Virus record (IMG/VR): IMGVR_UViG_3300018481_000003
Span: 64,001-118,102 of that record
Direction: 5' to 3' (one strand)
DNA length: 54,102 nt
DNA from: a virus
Shown piece after piece: positions 42,272 through 49,461 of this stretch. Below the pieces are notes generated by a model, which ran no database searches, was not told where the DNA came from, and worked only from the letters and a program-made list of their open reading frames with translations. Position numbers and translations under genes: made by a program. How positions within the stretch are numbered: position 1 is the first letter of the stretch; each line of letters opens with the position of its first letter.

Positions 42272-42310
42272 AGAGGTTGTGTGTAGAGGTTGTGTGTAGA
42301 GGTTGTGTGT
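42272..42310. repeat. Three tandem 13-bp repeats
   Basis: AGAGGTTGTGTGT repeated exactly three times and running into the -35 of the next promoter. It supplies several overlapping TTGTGT hexamers and probably arose by slippage. Confidence 0.85.
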
Positions 42311-42331
42311 TGTGTTAGTGGGTGCTAAAGT
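42303..42331 (+). promoter_or_regulatory. Leaderless promoter
   Basis: -35 TTGTGT, 17-nt spacer, -10 TAAAGT, then GGGGGC and ATG 42338. The -35 is the last of three repeated TTGTGT copies. Confidence 0.7.
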
Positions 42332-42337
42332 GGGGGC

Positions 42338-42679
42338 ATGACTTACCGACTACACGTACACCGCACCTACTTCCGAGATAGCCCGACTGGGGGCCTTGCC
42401 CTGGAGGACGAGAACGGCCACAAGTCGTGGTTTGGCATTGGCGACGACTCCAAGGAGTTCGCCAACGAAGCCGAGGCTTGGGAGTGGCTGGGCCTGGACT
42501 CTGATGGCAAGTTGCCGGAAGATGAGTTGGTCGAGGGTGACAACCTCGATGACCAGTACACCCGGACCTACCGTCTGGAGGGCGACTCGGTGGTCGTCAC
42601 CGATACGCCGACGACGGAGTTCTTCTCGTCCAGCCGGATCACTGAGAGCCGCTACACCGTTCATGAGGTCTTGCGATGA
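42338..42679 (+). CDS. Small acidic protein, leaderless
   Basis: 113 aa. TYRLHVHRTYFRDSPTGGLA, then acidic helix and strands (SKEFANEAEAWEWLGLD). ATG 6 nt after the -10. Coupled by ATGA to the next gene. No family recognised. Confidence 0.62.
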   Translation: MTYRLHVHRTYFRDSPTGGLALEDENGHKSWFGIGDDSKEFANEAEAWEWLGLDSDGKLPEDELVEGDNLDDQYTRTYRLEGDSVVVTDTPTTEFFSSSRITESRYTVHEVLR

Positions 42680-43227
42680 CTGACAACAAGCACACCGTGT
42701 CCACCGATGCCTTGGAGACGCTGGGTAGCCAGATCGACAAGTTCCAGGGGCGCGATGCGATCCACCTGGCGGTCAACCCGACCGAGGCCGCTCAGACGCT
42801 GCTCCCTGGGGGCCACGTCAAGCTGGATGCTGATGGGCGGGCTGTCAGGGCCGACATCGGCAAGGGCCTGGGGATCGTTGATCCGTTCCTGGAAGACACC
42901 GTGAAGGCCGGGGATTGGTTCTGGCTGGTCGTCTATCCACGCCAGATCACGTCCCTCCACCACGTTTGGGAGCATCCCGACTTCCCGGCCGCTGACAACT
43001 CGGCGGCGCTGAGCGAGAAGTGGTTGCGGGAGTTCCTCGACAACATCGGTTCGGAGCACATGTTCGATGAGGTCATCAACCGGGCGACCTTTCACCCGGA
43101 CTCGATGACCTTCGGAGACGACATCGGCGGCGAGATCACGCCTGAGTTCTGGCAGCACGTCGAGCGGTACACCGGTACCAAGCTGCCTGAGGGGCCGAGG
43201 GCCGAGTGGTTCTCCTGCGCCTGTTGA
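42676..43227 (+). CDS. Conserved phage protein, unknown
   Basis: 183 aa, ATGA-coupled. Contains DAIHLAVNPTEAAQTLLPGG, KGLGIVDPFLED and DWFWLVVYPRQITSLHHVW, phrases I associate with a widespread phage family of unknown function. Ends WFSCAC. Confidence 0.65.
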   Translation: MTDNKHTVSTDALETLGSQIDKFQGRDAIHLAVNPTEAAQTLLPGGHVKLDADGRAVRADIGKGLGIVDPFLEDTVKAGDWFWLVVYPRQITSLHHVWEHPDFPAADNSAALSEKWLREFLDNIGSEHMFDEVINRATFHPDSMTFGDDIGGEITPEFWQHVERYTGTKLPEGPRAEWFSCAC

Positions 43228-43377
43228 AGGTGCGCCCACAAGTGGCCTATCAAGCCTCTGGTGTTCCGGTTCATCAACCTGACGGAGAGTTAACAGGGAT
43301 TCCCGAACGCCGGGGAAAGGTACGGTGCGCCACCATGGCTCTGGCGTATCGACTAGGCGTGACAGCCGGAGAGACGG

Positions 43378-43409
43378 CAACAGGGCGGGGATCACTCCCC
43401 GCCCTGTTG
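43378..43409. terminator. Strong bidirectional terminator
   Basis: 13-bp perfect stem CAACAGGGCGGGG / CCCCGCCCTGTTG with loop ATCACT, between a + gene end and a - gene end. The preceding 43228-43377 stretch holds no gene I can support. Confidence 0.8.
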
Positions 43410-43414
43410 TGCTA

Positions 43415-43597
43415 TCAGGCGGGAGTGGCTTCGGGAGTGTCGTCGCTACCGATCCGGGCGCCGAGTTCGTCCAGCTTCTGATCGATGAGCGTGGCGATCC
43501 GCTCACGGATCTCATCGGTGAGGTCGAACTCGGAGAGGGCTTGCCTGATGTTTGCGGCCGTCTGGCTGATCTGGTCCTTGATTGCTTGGATATCCAT
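43415..43597 (-). CDS. 60-aa coiled-coil protein
   Basis: DIQAIKDQISQTAANIRQAL, then TDEIRERIATLIDQKLDELG: heptad-like helices with a polar tail. TACCTT lies 8 nt before the ATG, so it may be transcribed with almost no leader. Function unknown. Confidence 0.6.
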   Translation of the reverse strand: MDIQAIKDQISQTAANIRQALSEFDLTDEIRERIATLIDQKLDELGARIGSDDTPEATPA

Positions 43598-43656
43598 AGA
43601 CCGAGAAGGTACCTGATCGGCTGGGGTGTCATACAGGGCTAGTGTCCCTTAGTGCC

Positions 43657-43727
43657 GCGGGTGTAGCTCAACGGTAGAGCACGACCTTGCCGAGGTCGTG
43701 ATGGGGGTTCGACTCCCCTCGCCCGCT
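43657..43727 (+). tRNA. tRNA-Gly (anticodon GCC)
   Basis: 71 nt with a full cloverleaf: acceptor GCGGGTG/CGCCCGC (one G-U), D arm with AGCTCAACGGTAGAGC, anticodon stem CGACC/GGTCG around TTGCCGA (GCC), T arm with loop TTCGACT, discriminator T. The 3' CCA is not encoded and would be added by CCA-transferase. It reads the GGC/GGU codons that dominate the Gly-rich virion proteins. Confidence 0.95.
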
Positions 43728-43729
43728 CG

Positions 43730-43903
43730 ATGGGTAAGAAACATGAGCACTGGATCACGGCGCTGTGGTGGAATTTCGGGCCGTTCGGCCGTCAGGACGT
43801 TCACGTTCATTCCTGCATCGAGGGGAGCCGTTGTCAGTTGGTGCTGATCGGTGAGGGGCGTAACTGCACCAACGACGCCGAGCATTGGCCAGAGAAGCTC
43901 TAG
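43730..43903 (+). CDS. 57-aa protein directly behind the tRNA
   Basis: ATG begins 3 nt after the tRNA. Product GKKHEHWITALWWNFGPFGR, with two Cys (SCIEGSRC). It would share the tRNA transcript and be translated after processing. The stop overlaps the end of the convergent Rpf-like gene by 4 nt. Unknown function. Confidence 0.55.
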   Translation: MGKKHEHWITALWWNFGPFGRQDVHVHSCIEGSRCQLVLIGEGRNCTNDAEHWPEKL

Positions 43904-44277
43904 CGAGTGACCGGTAACGACTGGTCGTCTGACGATGTTTGTGAGTTCTCCTGCTGACTTTGTGAGTTCTGCTGAGTTTGTGACCCTCCACCGCCTCTGA
44001 GTGCTCCACCGCAGTTCGGCCAGGCACCAGGCCCCTGGACGGCCAGTGTGCGCTCAGCCACGATGATCTGCTGCTCCCTAGTCGCCTGGTCTGCCGACGA
44101 GGCGAACTCTTCGCCGCCCATGGCGTCCCAGGTCGAGTCAGCGAATTGCAGACCACCGTCGTAGCCGCCGCCGCCCTCTTGCCAGTTGCCGCCAGATTCA
44201 CATTGGGCCACGTCGTCCCAAGGAGAGTCACCGTCACCGAAGGGGGCTAACCCCAATATCAGAGTTAGGAGGATCAT
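43900..44277 (-). CDS. Rpf-like transglycosylase, secreted
   Basis: 125 aa. A short signal peptide (ILLTLILGLAPFGDG) is followed by the resuscitation-promoting-factor domain: WDDVAQCESGGNW (catalytic E27), GGLQFADSTWDAMGG, ATREQQIIVAERTLA and GAWPNCG, with C26 and C89 as the conserved disulfide. The Gln/Ser-rich tail is disordered. It would cleave peptidoglycan glycan strands outside the membrane. It lies downstream of the Thr-rich secreted protein on the same strand. Confidence 0.92.
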   Translation of the reverse strand: MILLTLILGLAPFGDGDSPWDDVAQCESGGNWQEGGGGYDGGLQFADSTWDAMGGEEFASSADQATREQQIIVAERTLAVQGPGAWPNCGGALRGGGGSQTQQNSQSQQENSQTSSDDQSLPVTR

Positions 44278-44458
44278 TCCCCAAGCCTGTCACGTTGTCG
44301 AACAGGTAGTGATGGACCGGGTCGTAGAGGTATTCGGGGTCGTACCAGGGGACGAGATGATCGTGGTGCGCGGCGAAGAGGCTGTCGTGCTGCCCACTGC
44401 TGTCGGGGGGAGAGTGGTGAATGACACCAGCGTAAGTTGTTAGGCAGTCGGTGGCAAT
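44234..44458 (-). CDS. Coding-like frame without a canonical start (possible frameshift extension)
   Basis: The minus frame between the Thr-rich gene and the Rpf gene has high G/C at third positions and a natural composition (DSLFAAHHDHLVPWYDPEYL, then YDPVHHYLFDNV), ending in TGA at 44234. I find no ATG, GTG or TTG in frame. The frame overlaps the last codons of the Thr-rich gene, so a ribosomal slip or a rare start (ATT) would be needed. The complementary + frame is Val-rich and looks like its shadow. Confidence 0.35.
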   Translation of the reverse strand: MATDCLTTYAGVIHHSPPDSSGQHDSLFAAHHDHLVPWYDPEYLYDPVHHYLFDNVTGLGNDPPNSDIGVSPLR

Positions 44459-46212
44459 GCCCCACCTGGAGGCGCAGGAGGCGTCGGTCCTGGCGGGAAC
44501 GGCCCGTCCGGGTTGGCGCAGGCGCTCGACTCGGGCGGGTACGTCACGAAGGCGGTAGCAGTCGGATTGACCGTGTAGGTCAGGTTGATTCCCTCGCGGA
44601 GGAACTCGTCGGAAGGATCACGAATCCAGAAGCCATCGTCGTTGAGGACCCAGCCAGGTACATCGTTGATGCTTCCGTCAGCGTTGACCGAGGTTCCAGG
44701 GTAAAGAAGATCCACGGTGGTGCCGGGTTGGTAGACGAGTTCCTGAGTGGAAACGACGTTGCCATTGACATCAGACATTGTCAGAGTCCCGGTCTGGCCC
44801 GCCAGTTCCGGGAACGTGTTCAGGAAGTTGATCCTGATCGTCGGGACTTCCGCCACGCAGACGCTCGCCGCCGCCCCGAAAGCGAACGTCGGGGCCGTGG
44901 TAGTGGTAGCCGTGGTAGTCGAGGTCGTAGGCAGCGACGAAGTAGTGGTTGTAGCTGGGGTAGTGGTGGTCGTGCTTGTCGATGTCGTTGTTGTACCCAC
45001 CAGCGTGGTCGTGGTAGTCGTCGGCGGGCAATCTTCTGGAAGCGTTACCACCGCCGTAGCCGTCTCGCCCATGATCGAGTAGGTCAGCGTCAGCGGGGTC
45101 GTCAGGCTGGCTGGGTAGGGGAAGACGATCGTCTGGCCCGACTGGAAGACGAGCGGATTGCCCGAGTACTCCGTGCCATCCGAGAAGGTCAGGAGGCCAG
45201 GATCGCCGTCCAGGTCGGGCCGGTTACCGAAGGTGATCGATATCTGCGGGGTGTTGGTTTCTTCGTCGCAGAAGGCAAAGTCATCGATCCCCAGCAGGCT
45301 CCCCTGCGGGAACGTCGTCGTCGGCCCGGAAGTGGTCGTGGTCGGCAACAGCGTTGTCGTGGTGCTGGAGGTCGTGGTCGTTGGCGCCAGGGTGGTTGTG
45401 GTGCTGGAGGTCGTCGTCGTGGGCACCAGGGTTGTTGAAGTCGTTGAGGTAGTGCTTGACGTAGTCGAAGTCGTCGTCGTTGAGGAAGAAGTGGTGGAAC
45501 TGGATGTAGTCGTTGTACCAGTGTTCGGCGGCGGGCACTCGTTGGGATCAGGCTCGTCCTGGCCGATGTCCCAGGCCAGGGAATAGCTGCGGCCCTGGGC
45601 GTCGTTGAAGTAGTTGCCAGGCTCGCGCCCCGGTTGGTAGGCGACAGAGATCGGGTTCTGCCCGGTCTGGAGCGCCTCATCGATGCCGGGGGTGCCGGTG
45701 TACTTGCAGACGAAGACCTTGTTGCTAGGCAGGGTGGTGGTCGTCACCACCGTCTCGGTGTTCGTCTCGTAGAAGCTGAGCAGGGCGACGACGAGTTCGA
45801 TCTCTTCTTCCTCAGTCGGCGGCGGCTCCGTCTGGTCCGTCTCCGACAGGTCGCGAGGCAGGGCTGCCGTTTCCGAGGAGGTCCGCTGCGAGGGGGTGGT
45901 CTGCCCGCCCGTGTTCGGCGTCGCACCCGTCCCCGTAGAAGTGGGTGATGTCGCGGACGTACTGGTCGTAGAAGTCGTCGGAATCGTGATCGTCGTGGTC
46001 GGGTTTGCGTTCGTTGATGGCGGGGCCTCCGTTGTCGTTGGCGGGTCCGTTGCCGTCGTTGGCGGGTCCGTTGGAGCGTCCGTAGCCGTGGTTGGGGCCT
46101 CCGTCACCTCAACGGTGGTTGTGGACTCACCGTCATCCTGGATCGCCCAGGCAGGGGTGCCAAGGGTGACTCCTGTTGCTATTACCACCGCTGCCGCTAC
46201 CCGCATTCTCAT
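44440..46212 (-). CDS. Secreted Thr-rich (mucin-like) protein with two Ig-like repeats
   Basis: 590 aa. Signal peptide RMRVAAAVVIATGVTLGTPAWA. Thr/Ser/Pro runs of TTTTSST type at about 30-100 and 235-300, plus a third around 400-440. Two related beta domains follow Thr runs: one opening FAFCDEETNTPQISITFGN, the other ASVCVAEVPTIRINFLN, both ending near AVVTLP/AFVTYP with Cys. Likely an extracellular, perhaps glycosylated, surface protein. No virion signature. Thr-run linkers like this are common in Acidimicrobiia proteins (weak host hint). Confidence 0.8.
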   Translation of the reverse strand: MRMRVAAAVVIATGVTLGTPAWAIQDDGESTTTVEVTEAPTTATDAPTDPPTTATDPPTTTEAPPSTNANPTTTITIPTTSTTSTSATSPTSTGTGATPNTGGQTTPSQRTSSETAALPRDLSETDQTEPPPTEEEEIELVVALLSFYETNTETVVTTTTLPSNKVFVCKYTGTPGIDEALQTGQNPISVAYQPGREPGNYFNDAQGRSYSLAWDIGQDEPDPNECPPPNTGTTTTSSSTTSSSTTTTSTTSSTTSTTSTTLVPTTTTSSTTTTLAPTTTTSSTTTTLLPTTTTSGPTTTFPQGSLLGIDDFAFCDEETNTPQISITFGNRPDLDGDPGLLTFSDGTEYSGNPLVFQSGQTIVFPYPASLTTPLTLTYSIMGETATAVVTLPEDCPPTTTTTTLVGTTTTSTSTTTTTPATTTTSSLPTTSTTTATTTTAPTFAFGAAASVCVAEVPTIRINFLNTFPELAGQTGTLTMSDVNGNVVSTQELVYQPGTTVDLLYPGTSVNADGSINDVPGWVLNDDGFWIRDPSDEFLREGINLTYTVNPTATAFVTYPPESSACANPDGPFPPGPTPPAPPGGALPPTA

Positions 46213-46230
46213 AGGGCGGGATAGTACACC

Positions 46231-46259
46231 TGTACACGGGGTTTCTGGACCTTTACCAT
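46231..46259 (+). promoter_or_regulatory. Leaderless promoter, divergent from the Thr-rich gene
   Basis: -35 TGTACA, 17-nt spacer, -10 TACCAT, then TGAGTC and GTG 46266. On the opposite strand TACTAT (46226-46221) lies 8 nt before the Thr-rich gene start, so the two starts share 53 bp. Confidence 0.62.
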
Positions 46260-46265
46260 TGAGTC

Positions 46266-46496
46266 GTGCTCAAAGTCGCTCTAGGCGTAGTTGTGTTATG
46301 GCTGACGGCGGCAGTACTCGTCAGCATCTGCTACGCAGCGATTGCCGGGATGCACAAGCTCGTCAGGTCCCGGTTGACCGATTGTCAGCGATATGGCCAT
46401 ATCTGGCCACGTACCGCAGGTGGGCTGACAAGGCCGATGTTCGTGCGTTGCACTCGGTGCGGAATCGACTCCATCTACCTGGTTGAGGCGGTATAG
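46266..46496 (+). CDS. Membrane-anchored zinc-finger protein, leaderless
   Basis: 76 aa, GTG start. TM segment (LKVALGVVVLWLTAAVLVSI) then a short zinc site (CQRYGHIWPRT ... VRCTRCGID). No Shine-Dalgarno; start exactly 6 nt after the -10. Unknown role. Confidence 0.62.
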   Translation: MLKVALGVVVLWLTAAVLVSICYAAIAGMHKLVRSRLTDCQRYGHIWPRTAGGLTRPMFVRCTRCGIDSIYLVEAV

Positions 46497-46606
46497 TAAC
46501 ACAACAACCCAGGCTCACCCGATTCTGCTCCTGTCAGATTACGACACCGGCTACCACTCCAATAGACACGTGGGGGGTGGGAAAAGATCGACGGCAGAGC
46601 GGGTTG

Positions 46607-46642
46607 GTCGTGTCGGGGAGTTCCGCCACTCCCCGACACGAC
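46607..46642. terminator. Very strong hairpin
   Basis: 15-bp perfect stem GTCGTGTCGGGGAGT / ACTCCCCGACACGAC with loop TCCGCC, itself flanked by GTGGGGGGTG and CACCCCCCAT that can pair outside it. It sits in the 251-bp gap between 46496 and 46748 and isolates the two + operons. Confidence 0.8.
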
Positions 46643-46712
46643 ACTAGTGTCACCCCCCATCCGCCACAGTGAGGCGGTGACTGTGTGGTAAGATAGCAGT
46701 GACTCCACTTGA

Positions 46713-46741
46713 TAGCAACTCCACTCTCCGTAAGGTAGAAT
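46713..46741 (+). promoter_or_regulatory. Leaderless promoter of the 46748 operon
   Basis: -35 TAGCAA (weak), 17-nt spacer, -10 TAGAAT, GACTCC, ATG 46748. It heads the long run of small + genes to about 51.1 kb. Confidence 0.6.
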
Positions 46742-46747
46742 GACTCC

Positions 46748-46993
46748 ATGAGTGAGACAAGCGACTACGACCGGGTGATGAAGCAGTTGAACTTACTCAC
46801 CACGGGTGGATCGAACATCACCTGGATTCGGGAAGCCATCGCTCTCATCGAAGCCCAGCGGGTGTTGGCCGACGAAGCCGCCGACATCTTCACGATGGCA
46901 TCAGGCACACCCGGCACCCGGTACGTCGTCTACCTAGATGCTGAACGGGTGCGCCAATGGTTGGACCGCTACCGGGAAGCGAGCCAACGATGA
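46748..46993 (+). CDS. Helical protein, leaderless
   Basis: 81 aa. SDYDRVMKQLNLLTTGGSNI, then TWIREAIALIEAQRVLADEA. ATG 6 nt after the -10. First gene of the operon, ATGA-coupled to the next. Unknown. Confidence 0.62.
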   Translation: MSETSDYDRVMKQLNLLTTGGSNITWIREAIALIEAQRVLADEAADIFTMASGTPGTRYVVYLDAERVRQWLDRYREASQR

Positions 46994-47235
46994 ACGACAT
47001 CGTGGAGCGACTGCGTAACGAGGAGTTGCGTCAGGCGGACACCTACGAAGACGGAGAACCCCGCCTGGCTGACCTTTGTGAAGCCGCAGCCGACGCAATT
47101 ATTCAAGGGCGGGCGTTGGCCGACGACCTCTGGGCCGCATACACCCGGCTCTATCACGCGTGCGATGTCACCCACAACCAGGTTGACGACTTCCACGCCG
47201 CTGAGGCCCGCTACCGGAAAGCGAAGGAAGGCTGA
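46990..47235 (+). CDS. Helical acidic protein, unknown
   Basis: 81 aa from the ATGA overlap. NDIVERLRNEELRQADTYED, then ADLCEAAADAIIQGRALADD. The MNDIVERLR...EAADAI pattern is common in small phage proteins. Unknown function. Confidence 0.62.
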   Translation: MNDIVERLRNEELRQADTYEDGEPRLADLCEAAADAIIQGRALADDLWAAYTRLYHACDVTHNQVDDFHAAEARYRKAKEG

Positions 47236-47393
47236 TGACCGAGATTGAGATGATCCAGGCCATCGATGGCCTGGCCGAGAAGTTGCAGACGACCCTCGAC
47301 CTGTTCCATGAGTTGGCCGCAGTAGTGCGGACGGTCAACGCCAACGTGCGATTCCTGGCCGATGCTGTCGGTGTGGAGTTGCCGACGCCATGA
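47235..47393 (+). CDS. 52-aa helical protein
   Basis: TGATG overlap at the start, ATGA with the next gene. TEIEMIQAIDGLAEKLQTTL is a single long helix with a short tail. Coiled-coil probable. Confidence 0.6.
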   Translation: MTEIEMIQAIDGLAEKLQTTLDLFHELAAVVRTVNANVRFLADAVGVELPTP

Positions 47394-47686
47394 GCCGCTT
47401 CGATGACCCACAGCCCTCCGAGTGCGAGTCGTGCATGTGGAAGACGACGGAATTGACCAAGACCGACGCCTACGCCCGCACTTGGGGCCATGGGCCGTCC
47501 ACTCCCGACGAGGCCAAGCAGTGGGGCTGGCTCTGCGAGGTGTGTCGCTCCACTTGGGCCGGGAACGCCTGGTTGTATCCCGACCAGCATCAGAACAAGG
47601 AAGTGCTGTCGATGATCGCCTGGCAGACCAACTACTTGGCCGCTGAGATCGCCAGGGTTCTCAGGGCAACGAGGTCGCTGCGATGA
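47390..47686 (+). CDS. Zinc-ribbon protein
   Basis: 98 aa. CESCMWKTT near the start and CEVCRSTW in the middle form a four-Cys ribbon; the C-terminus is helical and basic. ATGA overlaps both neighbours. Confidence 0.65.
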   Translation: MSRFDDPQPSECESCMWKTTELTKTDAYARTWGHGPSTPDEAKQWGWLCEVCRSTWAGNAWLYPDQHQNKEVLSMIAWQTNYLAAEIARVLRATRSLR

Positions 47687-47886
47687 GATACCAGGCTTCC
47701 AAGGACTGGCGGGGCTGGGCGCTGCTGGGCGTCTCCCTCGTAGTGCTCGTCTTTGTGCTGCTGTTCGTCGTCGCCGCTCCGTCTATCAGCACCGGCATCG
47801 ATGACCGTTGCGCCGAGAGCAAGGACAACCAGTACGCCTGTTGGCGTGCCCAAGAAGCAGTAGGACCGGACACCATCAATGACTGA
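47683..47886 (+). CDS. Single-TM protein
   Basis: 67 aa. TM segment (LLGVSLVVLVFVLLFVVAA) after a basic N-terminus, and a short outside tail with two Cys (RCAESKDNQYACW). ATGA start. Unknown. Confidence 0.62.
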   Translation: MRYQASKDWRGWALLGVSLVVLVFVLLFVVAAPSISTGIDDRCAESKDNQYACWRAQEAVGPDTIND

Positions 47887-47895
47887 TGAGGCGCT

Positions 47896-48246
47896 GTGAA
47901 ATCCAACCCACCGATCCCCGGCCACGAACTGCTCTACGAGGGGCACACCCAGCCGGTGTGGAACACCGAGTCGCCGTGGGGTGGCGATTCCGTCAAGGAG
48001 CACAAGGGCGGCTGCCGCTGCGGTGCCCAGCCGCCAGAGTTCCCCAACGTCTCCATCAACCAGATGAAGCAGTGGCACCGAGAGCACAAGGAAGAGCTAC
48101 GAGGGGTGATCAGCCCGGAGCAGAACAAGCGCTACGTGGTCGAGCTTGCCGTCCTGCTTGCTGGCATGGAAGTGAACACCAAGGAGTTCGTCCAGTGCCT
48201 GAAAGACCTCCGCACGGCGGTGGCCTTCTTGAAGGCGGAACAATGA
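47896..48246 (+). CDS. Protein with His/Cys N-terminus, unknown
   Basis: 116 aa, GTG start 9 nt after the previous stop. HKGGCRCGAQPPEFPNVS, then a Lys-rich helical region (KQWHREHKEELRGV). The CRCG site may bind metal. Confidence 0.62.
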   Translation: MKSNPPIPGHELLYEGHTQPVWNTESPWGGDSVKEHKGGCRCGAQPPEFPNVSINQMKQWHREHKEELRGVISPEQNKRYVVELAVLLAGMEVNTKEFVQCLKDLRTAVAFLKAEQ

Positions 48247-48575
48247 CCCGCACCTACACTCCGACCCAGCGCATTCGCCGGGAGATCAGAGAACTGGTCG
48301 AGGCCGAGATCGAGCGCCAAGGCAAACCTTGGTATCAGATCGACCGCAGCCACTGGCCCCAGTGCCCGCTGATCAACCCGATGTGCCCTGACGACTTGTG
48401 CGTGCTCCCGGCAGGCCATGTCGGCACCGAGCACGGCTACCACGTTCTCGGCACGACGATGTACTCGCAGGCCGAGCGCTATCCGAAGGATTGGCTGGTG
48501 TATCCCGGTACCTCCAAGGAGGCGCTGATTCGGATGGGCTGGGAACGGCAGCAAAGGATGTTCCCCGATGACTGA
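48243..48575 (+). CDS. Small Cys-containing protein, unknown
   Basis: 110 aa from ATGA at 48243. Basic helix (RIRREIRELVEAEIERQGK), then CPLINPMCPDDLCVLPAGHVG with several Cys and His, possibly a zinc site. Confidence 0.62.
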   Translation: MTRTYTPTQRIRREIRELVEAEIERQGKPWYQIDRSHWPQCPLINPMCPDDLCVLPAGHVGTEHGYHVLGTTMYSQAERYPKDWLVYPGTSKEALIRMGWERQQRMFPDD

Positions 48576-48840
48576 TACGACGCTGACGCCTGACGACGGC
48601 GAAGAGTATTACAACAGCGCTCTGCATTGGGTTCGCCACGTCGCCGGAATGCATTACATCGGGGACGCCTTCGAACCGATGCACATGCGCCAGTTGTCCA
48701 ACTTCGCCACTGCTGTGTTACGGGGCGAGCCGATAGCGGACTGGCACAAGGCAATCGAGAAGGCCGAGGTTTGGGCCAAAGAGATGATCGAGTACTTCGA
48801 CCAGGAGGAGGATGACGTTGAACGAGAAGCTGTCACCTGA
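48568..48840 (+). CDS. Acidic helical protein, unknown
   Basis: 90 aa; ATG overlaps the previous end by 8 nt. HWVRHVAGMHYIGDAFEPMH followed by acidic helices. Its 3' end overlaps the next TTG start. Confidence 0.62.
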   Translation: MTDTTLTPDDGEEYYNSALHWVRHVAGMHYIGDAFEPMHMRQLSNFATAVLRGEPIADWHKAIEKAEVWAKEMIEYFDQEEDDVEREAVT

Positions 48841-48976
48841 TGCCACCCACTACTTGGTGAGAGCGACCAACCTGCCTCCGACTGAGTTGGAGTGCAAGTG
48901 CGGGATGCGAGCCGAGGGACCGGACTGCCTCGACCGGATGAGCGCCCACATCAAGGAGGGCAACAGTGAGCAATGA
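48818..48976 (+). CDS. 52-aa protein with TTG start
   Basis: TTG 48818 has GGAGGAGGATG just upstream. Product NEKLSPDATHYLVRATNLPP, then ELECKCGMRAEGPDCLDRM, with three Cys. Overlaps both neighbours in other frames. Supported by Shine-Dalgarno and overlap. Confidence 0.55.
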   Translation: MNEKLSPDATHYLVRATNLPPTELECKCGMRAEGPDCLDRMSAHIKEGNSEQ

Positions 48977-49253
48977 GAGACTGTCACCCGAGAGGGCAGC
49001 GCGCCTGCTGCGGGCCAAGGCCGCTGAGTTGGAGACGTTCGTTGAAGTCACGCTTCCTGGCGACTCTGACACCAGGGCCAACGACGCCACTACCGCCTAC
49101 CTCGCCGCCAACGCCGCCACCACCGCCTACCTCGCTGCCGATATCGCCCTCATCGCCGGGTTGCTGGCCGATCACATCGAGGATCTGATCAGTGATGGTG
49201 ATCTGTCACCCGACATCGATGATGCCAACGTGAGGGACATGCGTGATGGGTGA
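48966..49253 (+). CDS. Ala-rich helical protein with internal repeat
   Basis: 95 aa, GTG start with AAGGAGG. Two 10-residue repeats (ANDATTAYLA, ANAATTAYLA) are encoded by an imperfect 30-bp tandem duplication at 49077-49136. The flanking sequence is helical and acidic. Unknown function. Confidence 0.62.
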   Translation: MSNERLSPERAARLLRAKAAELETFVEVTLPGDSDTRANDATTAYLAANAATTAYLAADIALIAGLLADHIEDLISDGDLSPDIDDANVRDMRDG

Positions 49254-49461
49254 CTACTACATTTGGGAAGTGATGGCCTCGGATCGAGAGCCACCGAACA
49301 CCTCCTGGTCGAATCTGCGGCTGTTCATCGTCACGACGACGATGCAGCGGGCCATCGAACTGTTCCTGGCCGATCACCCCGACGCACGACTGCACAAGGT
49401 TGAGCGCCGAAACACGGTAGGCAAGGACTTGATCGTGGACGAGTTGATCCGCCATGAGTGA
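49246..49461 (+). CDS. 71-aa alpha/beta protein, unknown
   Basis: ATG 49246 overlaps the previous end by 8 nt. GDYYIWEVMASDREPPN, then LRLFIVTTTMQRAIELFLAD. Small alpha/beta fold, no motif. Confidence 0.62.
   Translation: MGDYYIWEVMASDREPPNTSWSNLRLFIVTTTMQRAIELFLADHPDARLHKVERRNTVGKDLIVDELIRHE

Noticed and set aside
43657-43727. tRNA as a phage attachment site (attP) or sign of integration
   Set aside because: No integrase or excisionase recognised in the window, and the tRNA is complete with no flanking direct repeat seen.
44437-45438. Long + frame opposite the Thr-rich gene
   Set aside because: Arg/Gly-rich antisense shadow of Thr codons; the minus frame has a signal peptide and natural domains.
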